Assembly (NCBI GenBank): GCA_947652605.1
Contig: OX393580.1
Span: 17,938,159-18,002,158 of the forward strand
DNA length: 64,000 nt
Direction of reading: 5' to 3'
Origin: Elmis aenea
Taxonomy: Eukaryota; Arthropoda; Insecta; Coleoptera; Elmidae
Shown: positions 12,665-23,711 of the stretch, in pieces
Layout: every line of letters starts with the position of its first letter
Position numbering within the stretch: the stretch's first letter is position 1
Position numbers and translations under genes: made by a program
Notes under the pieces: generated by a model
What the model was told of the DNA's origin: nothing
The model's input: only the letters and a program-made list of their open reading frames with translations
Databases searched by the model: none

Positions 12665-13475
12665 ACAATGGAATAGAATTTTATTAGGCCAAAATTCAAA
12701 AATTTTGCAGTTGGCTTTATTATGTGTAGAAATGTTAATACACATTCATACAATGCATAAGAATTATCAATTTGTTTAGAAACCCATTAAAAATATTTTA
12801 TTTAGTTTTTCAAAATTTTGAAAAATTTGTCACGAATTACACCCTTGCAGTATTTTCTCTCAAAATTCAAAAATTTTGCGATGAGCTTTATTGGCAATAA
12901 ATAACGACCACGAATTTATTTAGAAATTAATTAAAAAAACTTTACTTCAAAGTTCCCAAAAATGTATCAAGGGTACCTATCTACAACTGACATTTTTAGT
13001 GAAAAAAAAAATATTTTTGCCTTTGGCTTTATTGTTTTCAGAAATGTTAAACCACAGTTATGCAATGCATTACAACAACCTACTGTTTTAGAAACCGATT
13101 AAAAACATTTTTTATAGATCTTCGCAGTTATTTTCAAAAATTTGGCAAGTGTATATTTTTGGTTTTTACTTGAACAAAAATTTTAAAATTTTGTAATCGG
13201 CTTTATTGATTGTAAAAATGTTTAAAACATTTAATTAATGCAAAATAACCAATGGTGCATTTTAAAAATATTAAAAATATTTTCTTAATGTATCAAGTGT
13301 ATAACTTTGAAATTTTTATGCTCAAAAATGCGTTTGACTTATTTCTCTGTAGAAATCCTAATCGACTTTAGAGGATCGATCATCATTTCATTTAGAAAGC
13401 TATTAAAAATATTTTTTAGCCTTCTCAAAGTTTTCAAAATATTGTTTGATGGCGTATTGGATTGCAAATCAGTTC
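12665..13475. repeat. Old tandem satellite, about 165-bp units
   Basis: About five diverged units share GGCTTTATT followed by GAAATGTTA, then a variable CAATGCATAA-type stretch and GTTTAGAAAC-ATTAAAAATATTTT. Unit anchors GGCTTTATT (or close variants) fall near 12714, 12888, 13024, 13198 and 13340. The ORFs here are chance products of the repeats. Confidence 0.6.
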
Positions 13476-14049
13476 AAGTTGAAACCATACCATATAGTAG
13501 TAGAAAATATCTTACCCTTTAGAAATTTCTTTTCGGTAAAACTGTACATTGCAATATTTATTTACCTGAAACAAATAAAATATATTAGCAAACATAATTC
13601 TTGGACTTTCTTTATAATTAAATGTAATAATATATCGAGACACTTCTTTTAAAATATGTCCCGCTTATACACATTATAGTCTAGATTTTCCGACAGCATA
13701 CGACATCTAAATAAAAACTGTAGTTTCTGCTGACAGCGACTAGAAAACTTTGGCGACCCAAATCACCAGCTCCCATAAATCCCCACAAAAAAAAATTGGA
13801 ATACTGCCATTGAGTTTCATATGCGACTTCGGAGTAATTAAACAGAACTAGGACTTTTTCCATTGACACCCATCATGTAAGAATCTAATCAAAGTTAAAA
13901 CCATGAAACGATAAAATGTCTCGAGGTCAAATCCTTTTAAAGCCAACTAATATTGAAACATAGTTCTTTATGGAACCACCAATGCCATCAAGACTAGTGT
14001 TTTCTATAATAGTGAGATGTTTGGTATAAAAAAGTTATTTTTATGAATT

Positions 14050-15470
14050 TCTGTTGAAAGTTGAGCAAGAAAATTTCCGATTTGGGAAAGATTATATCAT
14101 AATAGTTTATGAAATTTGCAGGGGATATGTAAAATACATTTATCTAAGGAGTGGTACACACCAAAGTCATTGCCTGCCCTTTAGAGACCTGTCCAACGCA
14201 TGGTACCATATGTTACATGCATTATAAGTAAACAAGTAAAATTAAGTAACTATTTTCCCGAAAACTAAGGGAGATTCTCTCATGAAATTTGCAGGGGATA
14301 TGTAAAGTACTTTTATCTAAGGGGTGGTACATATCAAAGTCATTGCCAGCCCTTTAGAGACCCATCCCACGCATATAACCATATGTTATATACATTATTA
14401 GTAAAAAAGTAAATATAATTAATTATTTTCTCGTTTACGGAAAAAGATATAATAATATGCGTTGGACGGGTCCCTGAAGGGCGGGCAATGACTTTGGTAT
14501 GTAGCATCCCTTAGACAAAAGTACTTTACATATCCCCTGCGAATTTCATGAAAGAATCTTTTTCCGTTACCGAGGAAATAAATAATTATTTTTACTTTTT
14601 TACTGTTAATGGATATAACCAGTGGTGAGCTGTAGGGGGCTCGCGGGGGCTCGCGAGAGCCCTTTGTTAAATTATTCCTTAATTTGCGAGCCCCTTGTTC
14701 TTCTTGTTAACCATTTTCTCAAGAAAAAATGTATCTTAAAATCATTTTCATTACATACATTTGTAAAGCGACGAAGTCATGCCTATCAAGCAATGACGAT
14801 TAAATTTAGAATAACCAGTCGCACAATAGAATTTTTTGAATTATGTACAATCACTCGATTATTCACGTTTGAATTTAAAATGACATTTTTTTTCCAACAT
14901 ATAATTAACATTATTTTTTTTGTTTTTATTTAACTATGAGCGAGCCCTTTGTTAAAAATTTCATAGCTCACCACTGGATATAACATATGGTTATATGCGT
15001 GGGATGGGTCTCTAAAGGGCAGGCAATGACTTTGGTATGTACCACCCCTTAGATAAAAGTATTTTACATATCCCCTGCAAATTTCATGAAAGAATCTTTT
15101 TCCGTAAACGAGAAAATAATTAATTATATTTACTTTTTTACTGATAATGGATATAACATATGGTTATATGCGTGGGATGGGTCTCTAAAGGGCAGGCAAT
15201 GACTTTGGTATGAACCACCCCTTAGATAAATGTATTTTACATATCCCCTGCAGATTTCATGAAAGAATCTTTTTCCATAAGCTAGAAATTTTTTTTTTAC
15301 TAATAATGTATATAACATTTTTTATTCCGCCAAAGACGGGCAGGCAATAGCTTTTGCATAAACTACCCTCTAGATAAAGATATTGTACATATCCCCTGCA
15401 AATATCATAAACAAATCTCTTTTTGTTATCGACGAAACGATAAATAACTTTCCATTTAACTTATTTGCCG
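14050..15470. repeat. Satellite array with a head-to-head orientation switch
   Basis: Units of about 165-180 bp share GCAGGGGATATGTAAA, AAAGTCATTGCC and CCCTTTAGAGAC. Two units (about 14107-14270 and 14283-14440) read in one direction. At least four (starting near 14460, 14985, 15160 and 15330) read in the other. The switch lies near 14445, so the array is also a large palindrome. A hAT MITE (14620-14976) splits one inverted unit. Confidence 0.8.
14620..14976. mobile_element. hAT-type MITE in the satellite
   Basis: A perfect 8-bp target duplication GATATAAC (14612-14619, 14977-14984) flanks a 357-bp element with ends CAGTGGTGAGCT and AGCTCACCACTG. Next to the ends are repeated GCTCGC/GCGAGCCCTTTGTTA motifs. 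The satellite continues on both sides, so it inserted after the array formed. The 104-codon ORF inside has no recognisable domain. Confidence 0.92.
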
Positions 15471-15652
15471 GGCCGTGCATACACTTAGCAAAGACACAAA
15501 CCGAGGCTAGGAACCACGGGCTATCTTCACACAAATGGTACATTATGTAACTACATGCAGAACCGGGAGAGTGGTACTTCTGGTTCTTCTATATATATAT
15601 ATATATAATCTGTTACCCTTGTTACCCTAAGGTGTCGGGTATTTGTAATTAT

Positions 15653-18600
15653 TCATGTTAAACTTATGTGAACGAATTTTGTCCATTCCTTTTTGTTCTT
15701 CGCCATTCTTGTTGCTTCTGTCCAATTCTTATTTCGATTCTTTAAAATTAATGCCACTTCATCGTTCCATGTCTTCCTCGGTCTCCCCTTTCCTCGTTTA
15801 TTTCCATCCCTTGCCTCCCATATCCGTTTCACTTGTCTTCCTTCCCCCATTCTGTTGAGGTGTCCGAACCATCTCAGTTGGTTTCTCTCGATCACACTAT
15901 GTATCGACTCCACCTCCAGTTCTTCTCTGATCTGTTCGTTTCTTATCCTGTCTCTACGTGTGACACCCTTTACTGCTCTTAAGTATTTCATCTGCATCGC
16001 TTGTAATCTACTTCTCTGCGACTGATTTAGTACCCAACTCTCACTTCCATACACCAGGGTTGGTATGAATACTGTTTTGTAAATAGTCATTTTTGTTTTC
16101 CTGCTTATTTCTCTTTTTCTTATTATCGATCTATTCATACTGTGATACAATTTAGCTGCACTGCTTATTCTTTCTTTTATCTCGTTTTCTATGTTACCTT
16201 CTCTCTCTATCCAAATTCCCAGATATTTATATTCTTCCACCTGTTCTATTTTTTCCTGATTCAGTTCTATGTTGAGTTGCTTTTGATCTTTACCTATCAT
16301 CATAACCTTTGTTTTATTCGTGTTAATCTTTAATTTCTTTTTCTTTAATTCTTCTTCCCATACCAATAGGTTTTCTTGTAGGGCTTTTTCCGTTGGTGCA
16401 CAAATCAGCATGTCATCAGCAAAGGCACATTCTGACAGGTACACTGGCATTAACTTATTGAAACCTATATGTACCTTTCTAGTCTTGGTTTCTACAGCTT
16501 TAATGACGTCATCCATGGCTAATACGAATAGTGTCGGGCTTAGTACACCTCCTTGCCTTAGTCCGTCATTTAAGTCAAAGGTCTTTGATTCTAGATTATC
16601 TTTTCTTACGTAACTTTTGTTGTTAGTGTATAGGCTTTGTATACTCTTTAATAGTTTGTGGTTAATATTTCTGCGTTTTAATCCTTCCCAGATTGTCTTT
16701 TGTGACACTCTGTCAAAAGCCTTCTCTAAGTCCAAAAATGCCAGGTATACTGCCTCTTTTGTTTTCTTTTTTCCCATTAGTTGTTTCACGGTGAAGATAT
16801 GGTCGTGTGTGCTTCTTCCTTTCCTAAATCCGCTTTGTGTTTCGGCTAATTGTTTCTCGGTTATTTTCTTCAGTTTCCTCTCTAGTATGAACTCGTAGGC
16901 TTTGGATATAATGCTTAATAGTGTGATCCCTCTGTAGTTTGTGCAGTGTCGGTTGTCTCCTTTCTTAAATATTGGTATTATTATTCCGATTTTCCATTCG
17001 TTAGGCACTTCTCCTTGGGTCCATGCTTTGTTAAATAAGTGTGTAACTATGTCTATTCCTTCATTTCCTAAATTCTTTACCATTTCTGGCGTGATACCAT
17101 CATGTCCAGCCGATTTCCCTTGCTTTAGGTGTTTTAATGCTTCTGCAACTTCTATTCTATTTATGTTTGCTTCTTCTTCCATGTTATCCGGCATATAATC
17201 ATCCTCTTCTACTTCTTCTTCTGTTGTGGTTAAGAGCTCTTGAAAGTATTCTCTCCATCTATCCATTATCTCTGCGTCGTTTGTTAGTAATTGATTGTTT
17301 TTTGCTTTCACGTGTTTTATTACTTGTTGTTTGCCTTTTTTTAATTTTCGTAGTACTTTGTAAAAAAGTTTTTGATTTGTTCTGCTATTCATTTCCATTC
17401 TTCTGCCAAATTCTTCCCATGATTTGTTCTTTTCTATTTTGATCAGTTCTTTAACTTTTGTTCTTTGATGTTTATATTTTTCATATTCTTCATTTGACTT
17501 ACTGCCCAGGTATTGCTTCCACAGTTTTTTCTTTATTCCGACTTCATATTTAATGTCCTGATTCCACCAACTCGTCTGTTTTTTTCTTTTGTTTATTCTT
17601 GTTATTCCGCATGTTTTTTCTGCTGTTTTCAGGATAATTTGTTTTAGCATATTCCACATTTGTTCTAATTCCATAGTTTCCCAGTCTTTTATTGATTTTA
17701 TCTTTAGTTCCACTTCCTCTCGGTATTTGCCTGCTATTTCTGGCTCTTGTAACTTATACGACCTGATTACCTCTTTTATATTTTTTGTCTGCATTTCATT
17801 CCTTTTGTTTTCTTGATTCTCTACTTGTATTTTTATTTTTGCCACCAACATGTAGTGGTCACTGTAGATTTCTGCACTTCTTTTAACTTTAACGTCTAGC
17901 ACTTCTCTTCTAAATTCTCTATTCACTAATACATAATCTATTATGGATTTTTCATTTCTGCTTCTAGATTCTCTAGTATACTTGTGTATATTTTTGTGCA
18001 TAAAGAAAGTGTTTGTTATGATAAAATTATTTTCCATACAGAAATTTATCATCCTATCTCCATTGTTGTTTTTGTGTTTCTCGCCATACTGACCTAATAC
18101 ATCAACTGTTTCATTTTTCCTTATTCCCACTCGACTATTAAAGTCTCCTAGTATTATAATTCTATCTTTTCCTGTTTCGGCGGTGACCGTTAGTTTTTCC
18201 CAGAATTCTTCTTTTTCTTTGGCTGTATCATCTTCATTTGGGCCATACACTATTATTATTGTCGTGTCCTTACTTTTATCTAATTGCATTTGTATTTTAA
18301 GTATTCTAGGTGATATAAATTCCCAATTTGTTAGTGCGTGTGCATGTTTGTCTCTAATAATGCAACCTACCCCTTCCGCTGCTCTACCTTGCTGTTCAAC
18401 TCCGCAATAAAGTATCATGTGTTCATCAATTTTAAATATTCCTTGTCCTTTTTTTTTCGTTTCCGTGATTGCCAGTAGATCGAGTTGTGCTTTTTCAAAT
18501 TCATCTATTAATTCGTTCTCTTTTCCATTTATACTCCTGATGTTCCATGTGGCTATTCGTAATGTATTTTCTTTTTTCCGGTTTAAATCGTTTATTATTT

Positions 18601-18826
18601 TTATTTCGTTTTCCCTATTCTTCTCCTTTGTCGTTGTTCTTTTTTGTACTTCTTCCTTCCCTTTTAAGCTCCTCACTTTCCCTATTCCTATGTTTGTAAT
18701 TTTGTTTCTTTCCTCATGTAAGTCCTTGTCCTTTGCCTGTGTCATCATCTGTTTGCCTTTTTCTTTATTCTTTGTTAGTTTTTTGCTCTCTTGTCCTGGC
18801 TTGTGTTTACCATTTCTGGAGACCAT
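15653..18826 (-). CDS. LINE ORF2: AP endonuclease and reverse transcriptase
   Basis: The 1057-aa ORF has all expected parts. An AP-type endonuclease is at about residues 88-330: ATWNIRS near 92, LAITET near 118, YGPNEDD near 194, LGDFNSRVG near 226, SIIDYVLVN near 294, and SDH near 322. Reverse transcriptase is at about 610-850: PIFKKGDNRHCTNYRGITLL, QSGFRKGRSTHD, motif A FLDLEKAFD near 697-705, GLRQGGVLSPTLF near 755, catalytic FADD at 802-805, KYLG further on. The C-terminus carries LRWFGHLNRM and GRPRKTWNDEV. The N-terminal 85 residues are very basic. No stop or frameshift is seen. It would nick target DNA and copy its own RNA there. Minus strand relative to the window. Confidence 0.93.
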   Translation of the reverse strand: MVSRNGKHKPGQESKKLTKNKEKGKQMMTQAKDKDLHEERNKITNIGIGKVRSLKGKEEVQKRTTTKEKNRENEIKIINDLNRKKENTLRIATWNIRSINGKENELIDEFEKAQLDLLAITETKKKGQGIFKIDEHMILYCGVEQQGRAAEGVGCIIRDKHAHALTNWEFISPRILKIQMQLDKSKDTTIIIVYGPNEDDTAKEKEEFWEKLTVTAETGKDRIIILGDFNSRVGIRKNETVDVLGQYGEKHKNNNGDRMINFCMENNFIITNTFFMHKNIHKYTRESRSRNEKSIIDYVLVNREFRREVLDVKVKRSAEIYSDHYMLVAKIKIQVENQENKRNEMQTKNIKEVIRSYKLQEPEIAGKYREEVELKIKSIKDWETMELEQMWNMLKQIILKTAEKTCGITRINKRKKQTSWWNQDIKYEVGIKKKLWKQYLGSKSNEEYEKYKHQRTKVKELIKIEKNKSWEEFGRRMEMNSRTNQKLFYKVLRKLKKGKQQVIKHVKAKNNQLLTNDAEIMDRWREYFQELLTTTEEEVEEDDYMPDNMEEEANINRIEVAEALKHLKQGKSAGHDGITPEMVKNLGNEGIDIVTHLFNKAWTQGEVPNEWKIGIIIPIFKKGDNRHCTNYRGITLLSIISKAYEFILERKLKKITEKQLAETQSGFRKGRSTHDHIFTVKQLMGKKKTKEAVYLAFLDLEKAFDRVSQKTIWEGLKRRNINHKLLKSIQSLYTNNKSYVRKDNLESKTFDLNDGLRQGGVLSPTLFVLAMDDVIKAVETKTRKVHIGFNKLMPVYLSECAFADDMLICAPTEKALQENLLVWEEELKKKKLKINTNKTKVMMIGKDQKQLNIELNQEKIEQVEEYKYLGIWIEREGNIENEIKERISSAAKLYHSMNRSIIRKREISRKTKMTIYKTVFIPTLVYGSESWVLNQSQRSRLQAMQMKYLRAVKGVTRRDRIRNEQIREELEVESIHSVIERNQLRWFGHLNRMGEGRQVKRIWEARDGNKRGKGRPRKTWNDEVALILKNRNKNWTEATRMAKNKKEWTKFVHISLT

Positions 18827-19476
18827 TGGCTGTATGATCTCGCGCTTGATTTTGGGTGCTCTGTTACCACTGCCTTTTCTCTAACCGGTTTCGTTTCACC
18901 CTTCAGGTCCTGAATTGTGTAGCTCTTACCATTTATTATCAGTTTGTTGTAGTTAATGAATGCTTTGTTTCCTTTTTCCCTTTCTCCCCTCATATATTCT
19001 GCCAATTGTTTCCTTTGCTGACGTATTTGTTCTGGTAAGTCTTCTACTATCCATACGTCTTTTCCTTTCAGTTGTTTTTTCTCCTTTAGTATTCTTATTT
19101 TTATTTCTATTGTTGCTACTTCCAATAATATTGGCCTCGTTTTGCCACTTTCCTGCCTTCCAATTCTTCTTGCTGTAATATCTTTATCCTTACTAATCTC
19201 AATTCCCATGCCATTCACCATCTTTACTACTTCCTCTTTCAGTGACACCTGATTTTCATTTGCTACCTCATTTATACCATGAATTATTAAGTTCTTTTCT
19301 CTACTTTTCCTTTCCAGGGCCTCTATTCTTTCTTCCTGATTTTCTACTTGTTTTGTTAGTTTCTTGTTTTCCTTTGTTAGTCTTTCTATTTCTTTGAGGC
19401 TTGTATCCAGTCTTATATTTATGCTATCTAGCTTACAATTTATTTCCGCTAGCGCCTTTAGTATTCCTTCTTCCAT
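18775..19476 (-). CDS. LINE ORF1: coiled-coil RNA-binding protein
   Basis: The 233-aa protein has a coiled coil at about residues 1-65 (leucine/isoleucine heptads with Lys/Glu, ending near EALERKSREKN). It is followed by an RRM-like region starting LIIHGINE (about 62-69), then ITARRIGRQESGKTRPILLE and KDVWIVEDLPEQIRQQRK. The last 30 residues are Ser/Lys-rich. This order (coiled coil, RRM-like, basic C-terminus) is known for ORF1 proteins of several LINE clades, which trimerise and bind the element RNA. The ORF overlaps ORF2 by 52 bp, so ORF2 may need reinitiation or an unconventional start. Confidence 0.8.
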   Translation of the reverse strand: MEEGILKALAEINCKLDSINIRLDTSLKEIERLTKENKKLTKQVENQEERIEALERKSREKNLIIHGINEVANENQVSLKEEVVKMVNGMGIEISKDKDITARRIGRQESGKTRPILLEVATIEIKIRILKEKKQLKGKDVWIVEDLPEQIRQQRKQLAEYMRGEREKGNKAFINYNKLIINGKSYTIQDLKGETKPVREKAVVTEHPKSSARSYSQWSPEMVNTSQDKRAKN

Positions 19477-19765
19477 TCTTGACTGGTTGTATAACGTGTT
19501 GTCTAGTTAGAGGTTGCGTTAAGAGGTCACGCGCTTCGACAGCTCGGACGTTCGCTCTTATCTACCTAACCTATTTCTCAATTCTCCTTTGTTTAATACC
19601 TAATTTTCTTATCTTACGTCTTATCTTGGCTCTTATTCTTTAATTATTGTAATAATAAATATGTATCTTATACCTGTTTGCTCCGTCTGTGCACAGCACT
19701 CGTGATACCACTCGAAAATCGAAAAGCTATCGCCGTCAACCGTGCACACTTGCAGTTCTTCTATA

Positions 19766-22143
19766 ACTACAAGAAAATCTTCAATATCATTCTACCGCAC
19801 GGAATACTTGCATGTACGGAATGTAATGTAGGGTTGTGTACAATGATTTGAGCCTTTCCATGTTAAATAATGAATAAATAATATAAATATACAGTGTGGT
19901 CCTTATTGAAGCCACCAAATAATTTTGTTTAATTTACATATCAAATGCTAGGTGGTCCCCATCAAAATCGCCGGCCACCGCCTTACTGCCAAAAAATATT
20001 TACAAAAGTAATTTTAAAACAATAATCTAAACCCTAACGTCATTTATGTCCCAATAAAAATTGAAAGTAATCATAAAAAAGTACTGCACCTTAAAGGGAT
20101 AAGTGCAAATTTGGCCCAGAAGGCTCTTAAATGTCTTTGGAATAAGTGTAGCAAATTAGAAGGAGGCAATGGCAAATAATATAATCATTTTGCTACCAAT
20201 TTATTATTGTTTTTGTTCCTAGGCCGGAAATTGTTCATTCCATCCTTGTATAATTGTATGTAGTTGCAATATTTGTAATAATAATAAAATATCTGGCTGT
20301 TAGTTTGTAAAACATTCTGTGATGTGACGATGAAAAAAATATTTCAGAGTTTCGTTGACTTGAAAAATCACCACTTTCCTTAGACTTCATCCTGGCGATA
20401 ATGTAAAATAGTCTTTCAAGGCTAACGATATCACTAAAAGTAGACTAATCTCCATTCGCAGCAGGCTCTGACGTTAATGTTCGTACAGAATGGGGAAAGA
20501 AACTTTCACCGACTAACTCTCAATACAATAATTTATCTTAATGTTTCATATCGTGAAAGTGAATGATCAGACGCGTACGCTATGTTGTAGTCAGATAGTG
20601 GTAGATTTTTAGATGGACAAAGGTAGTCTGGCGATATCCCGAACAGTCAGCGAAAAGATTACTTACATGTAACGGCCAGAAAGTGATAAATGTTTTGTTC
20701 GGGCCTAACCTGAAAGTATTTTATATTAAATTGGAGTGGAAAGGCCGAGAATAGATTTCTCCTAATGTAATTTAGCCCAAGCGAATTTTTATTTCATCTG
20801 CATTGCCGATCGACAAATGTATTACGTTAGGACCAAAGCAATTTCTACATAACTCTGCATCGGGTTAATTAATGTTTGTAATTTTATTAGGTCGTTAAAT
20901 GTAAAATTTAGCGTCATCCTTTGACTGAGATTTATTTTCGAAAAATATTGAATTACTTAAACCATTTCGCACCCACTTTGACCAAAAAAATATTGCTTGC
21001 AATTTCTCGCGTTCCATTATTCTAAATCCGTATCAGGTGTTCTCGGAATATGGAAGCCGTCTCCAAAATCTCGAGGGAATTTTGAAGAATTCGTTGCAAT
21101 ATTTTACTTGTTCTGGAGTTTGACCTCGTTTTTTGAACCATAGAATTGAATATTTCGTTATTGTGTCAAGATTTAGAGGAACTTTCAAATTTTTGAAAAT
21201 TAATACCGTTGTATAAAAAACTATTTTGAGTTTTTGGTAAGAGTTTCATTCTTAAAAGTAGAACAGACTATTATTTTGTTCATTTCTACTGTAAAAATTC
21301 GGAAAAAGTATGTTTACGAGAAATTTTGTGTTAGCTAGTGTTGTGGGGTTTTCAATCACCATAAAAATTAAGAATTGCTTCTGTAGACGTATTATCGGGT
21401 TAAAAAAAACTTTCTCACTATCTCGACCGTATTTTAATCAAAACTCTTGGAGAAATTTATTAGTAGCATCCACGAACAGACTTCCAAAAATGATTCAAAT
21501 TGTTGAGAATAAGAATCTTTGCCTATCTCGAACGATATTGTATGACATTTGTTATTTTCACAAACGATATTAAAACTTTTCGTACCTGAAAAGAATTGCT
21601 ACGTTCTACGTTATTACAGAGCGAACTGTGTTCATAAGTTTTTATTTCTGTACCTGTTCTGCCTTCGAACGGCCCGATAACAACGCCTTTATTATTACAT
21701 AAGCTCTCCAGTTCTGTTTGTTAGACGGAACTGTTGATTTTAAAAGTTTTTGACGTGTGTTTTAAAGTCTCATAACTGTTTTTGTAGTGATAAACGAAAC
21801 CATTGGAACATAACAAAACTGCTATGGACTAATATTTATTGCTTATTATTCTAGCGATAAGTCTTGTATTGCTCGATGGATTGGCTTTAAAAGTAACGTT
21901 ATTAAAAAAGGGTTTTATAAATCTTAAAGAGTAATTAAGCTAGTTGAGTATTTTTGACCATTTAGGAAGCAAATAAATTCAATTTTGTTTCAATAGTTTA
22001 AGCTAAGCTGTATTTTAAAATCAAACGCTGGACGTTCCAAAAAGGTTTAACACACTTTAGGCTATTATTTATAGAGTATTTGTGCAATTTGTTATACCGC
22101 AAAACCTTTAAAAAACTGTCCCAGAAAGCATTAAAAAAATTAG
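19766..22143. other. AT-rich spacer, probably single-copy
   Basis: No recognised gene or TIR element. The 88-codon ORF at 21310-21573 lies in low-complexity sequence with recurring TCTCGA motifs and looks like chance. Confidence 0.4.
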
Positions 22144-22427
22144 TTTTTCTTCAAGCGTCTTATAATGTCTATATTATTCTACTGAACGCCTCATGTAAAA
22201 ATAAGTCATTATTTTACTAGTACAATAATATCTCATTATATCACTAGGACTATAATGGTCGCTAAGCAACCGTAAAATGCGCTACGCTCATTGGTTGAAT
22301 TTAGTAAAAGTGGGCGTGATTTTGTTCAATACATGTTTGACAGGAGAATGAGAATCTGACAGATGAAGTAGGTAAAACTTTATGTATTTGCTTGATTTTC
22401 GCTATTTCTTTGACGCTTGAAGAAAAA
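22144..22427. mobile_element. MITE with TTTTTCTTCAAGCGTC ends
   Basis: Perfect 16-bp inverted ends TTTTTCTTCAAGCGTC (22144-22159) and GACGCTTGAAGAAAAA (22412-22427) enclose 284 bp. A TTA on each side is a possible target duplication if the TIR is shifted by one base. There is no coding sequence. Confidence 0.7.
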
Positions 22428-22433
22428 ATTTAA

Positions 22434-22553
22434 TATGCACCTCGACAGGAAAGTTCTTTTTTATCACTCGTGTGGTTATTTGCCTCGACTTCGTCTCGGC
22501 AAATAATATCCACACTCGTGATAAAAAGTGGAACTTTACTGCCTTGGTACATA
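22434..22553. mobile_element. Short hairpin MITE (TATGCACC...GGTACATA), copy 1
   Basis: The 120-bp element folds on itself: arms AAAGTTC-TTTTTTATCACTCG and GTGTGGTTATTTGCC face GGCAAATAATATCCACAC and CTCGTGATAAAAAG. It is nearly all stem with a 12-base loop. Related mini-hairpins are at 23591 and 32188. Confidence 0.7.
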
Positions 22554-23030
22554 AATAACTATTTTTAGACGTAGTACTTTGTTACAACCCAAACAATTGC
22601 TTGAATTATTTGAGTAAATCATTTTTGTAACTTACAAGGGCATGTCACGATACGTTGTCGCTAGAATTTGATCAAGGCTGTGTTTATTGCATCAAGAACA
22701 TCAAAACTAAATGTTTTTCAGAGTTATACGTGCCACTGGCCATTTCCTTCTGAAAAATAGGGGGAAAAAACTGAAAAACTGGTATAAAAAGGTGATTTTT
22801 GCAATCGCGTTGGCCAAGAAACCGTCAGAGATAAAATCAAAATTACCAATGCGCGCATACTTTGCAAGTAAAATGGTGCAAAGTTTTTGTAAAAATCTTG
22901 AACGGTTCCGGGAAAAACGTTAAAAACGCAACCGCTGTCTAAGCGCTATGATTTGAGAAGTTGTGGTATATCTCTATAACTACGATCTATGCGACGCATA
23001 GGCGTTCAACATAGGGAAAACCGTTTTTTT

Positions 23031-23578
23031 CACTACTAGTAATATAGCGTAGCATTATGACGTATATTAGAATGCCGTGAAATTCAATTTCTCTACCTAT
23101 GCATGGTTACAGGTAAACAATTTTTCATTATTAACCACTGGTGAATAATGAACAAATTTATATTTTTTGATAATGCTGTTGTAGTTTTAAAGAAAAAAAA
23201 ATTATAGGACGATTTAGTATGATGGAGAAAATCTCTTTATTGGTATTTTAGCATTTAAAACGTTGTTTAAATAAATTAATTTAATTTTAAAAACTTTGGT
23301 GTATTTAAATAACACGACTTTCGCGCCGTAATAAATGACGGTTGTCAATATCCACACCGTCGATTGACACAACGTAAAAAAGAGAAAAGTTTTAATTATG
23401 TCAGTATTTTAGATGAAACCATCGCTTAAAAACAATGTTTTTTAATAACAATAGTGATTTAGCAAGATGAGTAACACGCAGATTCAATATTTCTATAGAA
23501 TAGATAGGTACTTAACTTTTTATATTTTAGGTTAGAAAGTGCGTACCTAACATAAATGGGTTTGTCTTACTAGTAGTG
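23031..23578. mobile_element. MITE with CACTACTAGTAA ends
   Basis: CACTACTAGTAA (23031-23042) is mirrored by TTACTAGTAGTG (23567-23578), with T7 outside the left end and A7 outside the right. The CACTA start recalls EnSpm/CACTA elements, but no matching 3-bp target duplication is seen. It lies in the loop of the surrounding palindrome, which continues on both sides. Confidence 0.65.
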
Positions 23579-23590
23579 AAAAAAATAGTA

Positions 23591-23711
23591 TATACACCAC
23601 GGTAGAGAAGTCTTATAGCCTTCGGGCCCTTACATCCCTCGGCGCTTCGCGCATCGTGATCTAATCTGAGCCCTCAGGCTATAATAGTTGACTTCTCTAC
23701 CTTGGTATATA
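23591..23711. mobile_element. Short hairpin MITE, copy 2
   Basis: TATACACCACGGTAGAGAAG and its mirrored end ACTTCTCTACCTTGGTATAT form a 121-bp hairpin with a GC-richer loop (GGGCCC, GGCGCTTCGCGC). The termini match the style of the element at 22434. Confidence 0.65.

Larger units (their letters stand above)
15594..19754 (-). mobile_element. Apparently full-length LINE (non-LTR retrotransposon)
   Basis: An 11-bp direct repeat GTTCTTCTATA (15583-15593 and 19755-19765) brackets a 4.16-kb unit. In minus orientation this holds a 278-bp 5' UTR, ORF1 (18775-19476), ORF2 (15653-18826) and a short 3' UTR ending in a (TA)n tract at about 15591-15607. ORF1 and ORF2 overlap by 52 bp in different frames. 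Both ORFs are open and the left target copy merges into the TA tail, as expected for target-primed reverse transcription. The clade is not certain; the C-terminal RWFGHLNRM and RGKGRPRKTW motifs resemble RTE-like/Ingi-like elements. Confidence 0.85.

Noticed and set aside
14622..14933. 103-aa ORF
   Set aside because: Lies within a hAT MITE; composition is chance-like and no domain is recognisable.
15655..19178. Many plus-strand ORFs opposite the LINE
   Set aside because: All are antisense shadows of ORF1 and ORF2.
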